This document shows, in pieces, positions 60,457 to 64,000 of a DNA stretch of 64,000 bases. The DNA is from Burkholderia cepacia. Its GTDB lineage: Bacteria; Pseudomonadota; Gammaproteobacteria; Burkholderiales; Burkholderiaceae. Made by a program: the position numbers and the translations under genes. The notes beneath the pieces were generated by a model that was given only the letters and a program-made list of their open reading frames with translations, was not told where the DNA came from and made no database searches. Where the stretch lies: the NCBI RefSeq assembly GCF_001039005.1, contig NZ_LDWR01000043.1, positions 20,093 through 84,092 of the forward strand. The letters are read 5' to 3'. Each line of letters begins with the position of its first letter. The first letter of the stretch is position 1.

Positions 60457-61740
60457 ATGGCCTATCGCAACTACCACAAGCGCAAGATTGCAGACCGGGA
60501 ACTCCATCCCGAAACCCAGATGATGTCGTACGGCTACGATCCGTTCCTGTCGGAAGGATCGGTGAAGCCGCCCGTGTTCCTCACGTCGACGTTCGCGTTC
60601 CGCACGGCCGAGGACGGCGCCGAATTCTTCGACGTCGTGGCCGGTCGCAAGCCTTTGCCCGAAGGCGAAGGCGCGGGCCTCGTCTACAGCCGTTTCAATC
60701 ACCCGAACCTGGAGATCGTCGAGGATCGCCTCGCGCTGCTCGACGATTCCGAAGCCGCCGTCGTGACGTCGAGCGGCATGTCCGCGATCGCGGCGATCCT
60801 GCTGACCTTCCTGCGGCCGGGCGACTGCGTCGTTCAGTCCGTGCCGCTGTATGGCGGCACCGAAACGCTGATCTCGAAGTTCCTGCCCGAGTGGGGCATT
60901 CGCTCCGAAGTGATCGCCGACGGGCTGTCCACCCTCTCGATCCGCGCCGCGCTCGAAGCGGCCGCGCAGAAGGGCAACGTGCGGATGTGCTACATCGAGA
61001 CGCCCGCCAATCCGACCAACGCGCTGTTCGACCTCGACGGCCTGCGCAGCGAGATCGATGCGTTCGAGGCGCGCCACGGCTATCGCCCGCTGTCGGTCTG
61101 TGACAACACGCTGCTCGGGCCGCTGTATCAGAAGCCATCACGACAAGGCATCGATCTGAGCGTGTACTCGCTGACGAAATACATCGGCGGGCATAGCGAC
61201 CTCGTTGCTGGTGGCGTTACGGGCTCCCGCAACCTGATCACGAAGATCCGCTCGATTCGCAGCACGCTCGGCTCGCAGCTCGACCCGCATTCGTCGTGGA
61301 TGATCACGCGCTCGATGGAAACGCTCGTGCTGCGCATGCAGCAGGCCGCGCGCAGCGGCATAGACGTCGCCCGCTGGCTCACCGGCAATCCGCATCGACC
61401 GGTGCGCGTGCTGCACCCCGAGCTCATCGAAGATCCGGCCTACCAGGCCGTCTACCAGCGCCAGTGCAGCGGGCCCGGCTCGACATTCGCATTCATCCTC
61501 GACGGCGGCCGCGAGCAGGCGTTCAGGTTCATCAACCACCTGACGCTCTTCAAGTCCGCGGTCAGTCTCGGCGGCACGGAGTCGCTGATCTGCCATCCGG
61601 CGTCGACGACGCATTCGGGCGTGCCGGCCGATGCGCGCGCCGCGGCGGGCGTGTCGGAAGGGTTGATTCGCGTGTCGGTCGGGCTCGAACATCCGGACGA
61701 CCTGATCGCCGACCTGTCGTACGCACTGGAGCATTGCTGA
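60457..61740 (+). CDS. Cys/Met-metabolism PLP enzyme (cystathionine gamma-synthase/methionine gamma-lyase family)
   Basis: 427 residues, PLP fold type I. Seen: YSRFNHPNLEIVEDRLALLD, SSGMSAIAAILLTFLRPGDCVV, YIETPANPTNALFDLDG, DNTLLGPLYQKPSRQGIDLSVYSLTKYIGGHSDLVAGG with the PLP Lys in SLTKYIGGH, and LGGTESLICHPASTTHSG. The residues do not settle lyase against synthase; Cys is absent from the methionine gamma-lyase position I would expect. The start is at 60457. Confidence 0.86.
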   Translation: MAYRNYHKRKIADRELHPETQMMSYGYDPFLSEGSVKPPVFLTSTFAFRTAEDGAEFFDVVAGRKPLPEGEGAGLVYSRFNHPNLEIVEDRLALLDDSEAAVVTSSGMSAIAAILLTFLRPGDCVVQSVPLYGGTETLISKFLPEWGIRSEVIADGLSTLSIRAALEAAAQKGNVRMCYIETPANPTNALFDLDGLRSEIDAFEARHGYRPLSVCDNTLLGPLYQKPSRQGIDLSVYSLTKYIGGHSDLVAGGVTGSRNLITKIRSIRSTLGSQLDPHSSWMITRSMETLVLRMQQAARSGIDVARWLTGNPHRPVRVLHPELIEDPAYQAVYQRQCSGPGSTFAFILDGGREQAFRFINHLTLFKSAVSLGGTESLICHPASTTHSGVPADARAAAGVSEGLIRVSVGLEHPDDLIADLSYALEHC

Positions 61741-61753
61741 CGCAGGTGACATG

Positions 61754-61801
61754 CGCCCCGTGCCGTTCGCGCGGGGGCGGTTCCCGCGCCGGCGCGGGGC
61801 G
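61754..61801 (+). terminator. Long structured hairpin after the PLP-enzyme gene
   Basis: CGCCCCGTGCCG (61754-61765) pairs with CGGCGCGGGGCG (61790-61801), with one mismatch, and encloses a second perfect 7-bp stem (GCGCGGG / CCCGCGC). It starts 13 bases past the stop codon. No T-run, but the structure is very stable. Confidence 0.55.
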
Positions 61802-61877
61802 GGCATTCAGTGACACCGCCCACGCCCGGATGCCCACGTTCGAGCCGCGTCATCGTGCTTGCACAAGGATCAGCACC

Positions 61878-62453
61878 ATGAACACCACGCGGCATACGTA
61901 CCGGATCACCGATCTGCAAGGCGCGCCGATCGCGACCATGACGATCGTGCAGGCAATCGAAAAACTGGACGGGTCACCCGATCGCTACTGTACCGGCCGC
62001 GTGTCCGTCGAACTCGAATACCTGGAATCGCGATTCGGATCGACGACTCGGGTCAAGAAATTCCCGTTCGACGAAAGATGGCTTCCGCTGGACGAATCGT
62101 CGTTCAAGATGCACGTCGGCGACTTCATGCTGCCGCCGGAATTGTGCTGCCGAGGCATCGGCACGCTGTGCTGGTCGGAGATCCATCGAACGCTTCCCCT
62201 TCCGCCGGGCTTCTCGCTCGTTCTCGCCGGCAGTCTCAGCGAAAGGGATGCAACGATTACCGGCACGATCCTCGGAAAGATGCGAACGATCGACAACATC
62301 GCACGCCGGAACGCATTCTGGCGCCGCATGCTGGATCCGGCCAACCAGACGTTCATGCCCGACGAGAACGGTGGGGGATATTTCAGAGGCCGGTTCGTGG
62401 ATCCGGCCTCTCACGGCAGCTACACGCCAAAGGCGATTGCCACGAAAATCTGA
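61878..62453 (+). CDS. Protein of unknown function
   Basis: 191 residues, no signal or TM segment. It starts YRITDLQGAPIATMTIVQAIEKLDG and has a charged middle (RVSVELEYLESRFGSTTRVKKFPFDERWLPLDESSFKM) and a Gly-rich end (DENGGGYFRGRFVDPASHGSY). I do not recognise a family. The G+C content and codon use are slightly lower than neighbours, which may signal a recent arrival. The start has AGGAT nearby. Confidence 0.6.
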   Translation: MNTTRHTYRITDLQGAPIATMTIVQAIEKLDGSPDRYCTGRVSVELEYLESRFGSTTRVKKFPFDERWLPLDESSFKMHVGDFMLPPELCCRGIGTLCWSEIHRTLPLPPGFSLVLAGSLSERDATITGTILGKMRTIDNIARRNAFWRRMLDPANQTFMPDENGGGYFRGRFVDPASHGSYTPKAIATKI

Positions 62454-62481
62454 CCGTGCGACGCAAGCCGGCGGAACCGGT

Positions 62482-62916
62482 TCAAAGCACCTTCACCATG
62501 AACACGCGCGACGTCCCTTCCGGCTCGCACGGCACTTCGCCGAATGCTTCGTAACCCTGCTTCCGGTAGAAATCCGGCGCCTGGAACGAGATCGTGTAGA
62601 GCACCGCGCGCGTGCATCCGCGGCGTTTCGCTTCCGTTTCGGCCTCGCGCAGCAGCCGGCTGCCGAATCCGCCGCCGCGCAGCGATTCGGGCAGGTAGAA
62701 CAGATCGATGAAGAAGAGGCCCAGCGAAGTCCGGCCGGTGAGGCCGCCAACGATCTCGCCCGTCGCGGGGTCGGTCACGTAGACGTCGAGCGCGGCCGCG
62801 TCGGCGCGCCCCGTCATCGCGTGGTTGAATTCGCCGAGCTTGCGGCTGATGAAGTCTCGTGCGGCCGGCTGCTCGGTGTCGGTCAGTCGAAGGGTAACGT
62901 CGGGATGGGCTGTCAT
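62482..62916 (-). CDS. GNAT-family acetyltransferase
   Basis: 144 residues. FFIDLFYLPESLRGGGFGSRLLREAETEAKRRGCTRAVLYTISFQAPDFYRKQGYEAFGEVP contains motif A (Arg/Gly loop) and the C-terminal strand. Similar to YafP/histone acetyltransferase-like small GNATs. The start at 62916 gives a natural N-terminus (MTAHPDVTLRLTDTEQ). Substrate unknown. Confidence 0.85.
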   Translation of the reverse strand: MTAHPDVTLRLTDTEQPAARDFISRKLGEFNHAMTGRADAAALDVYVTDPATGEIVGGLTGRTSLGLFFIDLFYLPESLRGGGFGSRLLREAETEAKRRGCTRAVLYTISFQAPDFYRKQGYEAFGEVPCEPEGTSRVFMVKVL

Positions 62917-63011
62917 CGGGCGAACGCGTGCGTGAAAAGGCCGCCGGGCGTGCAGCACCCGCTGCGGGCGTCGCACGACTATAGCGCGTCGCCCGCCGCG
63001 ACGCGACGGCG

Positions 63012-63890
63012 CTACTCCCGCGCGATATCGCGCGCCATGTGGAATTCCCACGCGTTGTTCGGCCACAGCGCGAACCCGAACCACGGTGCCGACGGCACCG
63101 CCGCGAACTGTGTCGGCTGCGTCGCCTTGCACGTCGCATCGTCGCCGTATCCGGCCAGCTCGGTCACGAGCGAACTCGCGTTCTTCAGCAACTCGGCGCT
63201 CGTATCGTCGAACATCGATTGCGGGAACCCGCTCTGCGAATACGCGCGCAGCACGGCCCGGCCGATCGACGGCGCGTACCAGAACACTTCCTTGCTATAG
63301 CCCGACACCGAACATTCGCGGTCGTCGCAATGCATGTCGCCGAGCGCCGCATCGGACGTGCCGGGGGCGCTCTTGGTCCACGACGTGGTGCGCGCAATCA
63401 CGAACGTATCGAACGTGCCCGCGCCGACCTGCCGCTTCTCGGTGCCGATCACCTCGCTCGACGCGACGGCCTGATAGCGGTAATGCCACGCGTGCCCGCC
63501 GCCGAGACTCGTCGTCACGGTTTCGTCGAACCGGTCCTCCCACTGCTTGCCCTGCTTCAGCGGAAACACCATCAGCCGGCGCTCGCCGTTGCGCCCCGGG
63601 TTCAGCGGCGTGTAGGTGTCGACCTGCTCGTCGAGCTTCAGCGACGCGGCGCCGGCCGGGCCGATGTCATAGCTCGCGATGCCGTCGTGCACGCCCTTGA
63701 GCGTCATCGCCGACATGTGGCCCTCGCTGACGCTGTAGCACCAGGTGGTGCCGGCGGCCAGCAGCGTTCGCGTCTGCGCCGTCGGCGTGTCCGATGCGGC
63801 ACCAGCCGTCAATCCGTGGCACATCAATGCGATGGCGGCGGCAACGCCGGCCGTCAGCGGCATCCTGCGTCGAAGCGTGAAGCGGAACAT
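63012..63890 (-). CDS. Exported protein of unknown function
   Basis: 292 residues with signal peptide (FTLRRRMPLTAGVAAAIALMCHGLTAGA). The mature protein is beta-rich with Cys pairs (MHCDDRECSVSGYSKEVFWYAP) and a C-terminal PWFGFALWPNNAWEFHMARDI. An alternative start 11 codons upstream (63923) is possible. I do not recognise a family; the WYAPSIGRAVLR segment recalls DUF3108-like envelope proteins, but that is a weak comparison. Confidence 0.7.
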   Translation of the reverse strand: MFRFTLRRRMPLTAGVAAAIALMCHGLTAGAASDTPTAQTRTLLAAGTTWCYSVSEGHMSAMTLKGVHDGIASYDIGPAGAASLKLDEQVDTYTPLNPGRNGERRLMVFPLKQGKQWEDRFDETVTTSLGGGHAWHYRYQAVASSEVIGTEKRQVGAGTFDTFVIARTTSWTKSAPGTSDAALGDMHCDDRECSVSGYSKEVFWYAPSIGRAVLRAYSQSGFPQSMFDDTSAELLKNASSLVTELAGYGDDATCKATQPTQFAAVPSAPWFGFALWPNNAWEFHMARDIARE

Positions 63891-64000
63891 GGTGCGGGCC
63901 CGTGTCGTGGAATCGTCCGACATGATGCCAGCAAAGCACGGCCGTGACGCAAGCCCGCCCGCTTCATGCCACAGCCGCTCACGCCACCGCGAACGCCGCC

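Noticed and set aside
1..64000. CRISPR array, insertion sequence, phage, integron or toxin-antitoxin module
   Set aside because: No regularly spaced direct repeats, transposase or integrase motifs, or paired small toxin/antitoxin genes were seen on either strand.

Overview
The window is GC-rich (roughly two thirds G+C), densely coded DNA with Burkholderia-type codon use, gene families and operon style. I read it as a secondary replicon of a Burkholderia sensu stricto (probably cepacia-complex) strain; that is inference from content. About 55 protein genes are supportable. I see no rRNA, tRNA, insertion sequence, phage or CRISPR array.

Region by region. (1) 0.2-2.0 kb: a secreted nuclease of the endonuclease/exonuclease/phosphatase fold. 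(2) 2.2-9.9 kb: a periplasmic copper-resistance operon (small Cys/His protein, small periplasmic protein, TolC-type channel, Tat-exported multicopper oxidase, CusF-like chaperone, CopC, CopD) divergent from a CopR/CopS-type two-component system, with an inverted pair of 19-bp boxes between them. (3) 9.9-11.3 kb: a cation/Ca2+ exchanger-family gene behind a recognisable yybP-ykoY (manganese) riboswitch. (4) 11.4-18.3 kb: a CusCBA-type RND copper/silver exporter with its own CusF protein and a second Cys/His/Met-rich small protein. (5) 18.4-19.9 kb: a glutathione S-transferase divergent from an HxlR regulator, plus an unknown gene. (6) 20.0-29.2 kb: the most interesting locus, an eight-gene operon divergent from an Lrp-type regulator. 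It encodes a divergent tryptophan 2,3-dioxygenase, an alpha/beta-hydrolase formamidase, kynureninase, an amino-acid permease, a gentisate-type ring-cleavage dioxygenase, a fumarylacetoacetate-hydrolase-family enzyme, a nitrilase-superfamily enzyme and maleate isomerase. Read in order these fit a complete route from a hydroxylated tryptophan to fumarate through an aminobenzoate that is ring-cleaved directly, giving maleamate. (7) 29.4-45.7 kb: a polyamine/guanidino-compound locus (transporters, PotF, amine oxidase, cupin, guanidinobutyrase/agmatinase, aldehyde dehydrogenase, YtcJ-type amidohydrolase, C45 acyltransferase) with two paralogous LuxR-type regulators and shared GGGGACA dyads. (8) 45.8-48.8 kb: a molybdenum-linked module (unknown gene, DUF2325 protein, one-domain ModE, Moco-binding protein). 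(9) 48.9-55.1 kb: DeoR regulator, MgtC, choline-binding protein, HAD phosphatase, small lipoprotein and Tat-exported phospholipase C. (10) 55.2-64 kb: M24 peptidase, porin, streptothricin-type acetyltransferase, trans-aconitate methyltransferase, LysR regulator, PLP Cys/Met enzyme and several small unknowns.

How they work together: regions 2 and 4 form a two-tier periplasmic copper defence. Region 6 turns an indole amino acid into central metabolites. Region 7 imports and oxidises amines. A set of 24-bp CGATATAT-N8-ATATATCG palindromes, four copies lying near the modE-like gene and further right, looks like the operator of a local regulon, possibly of the ModE-like protein.
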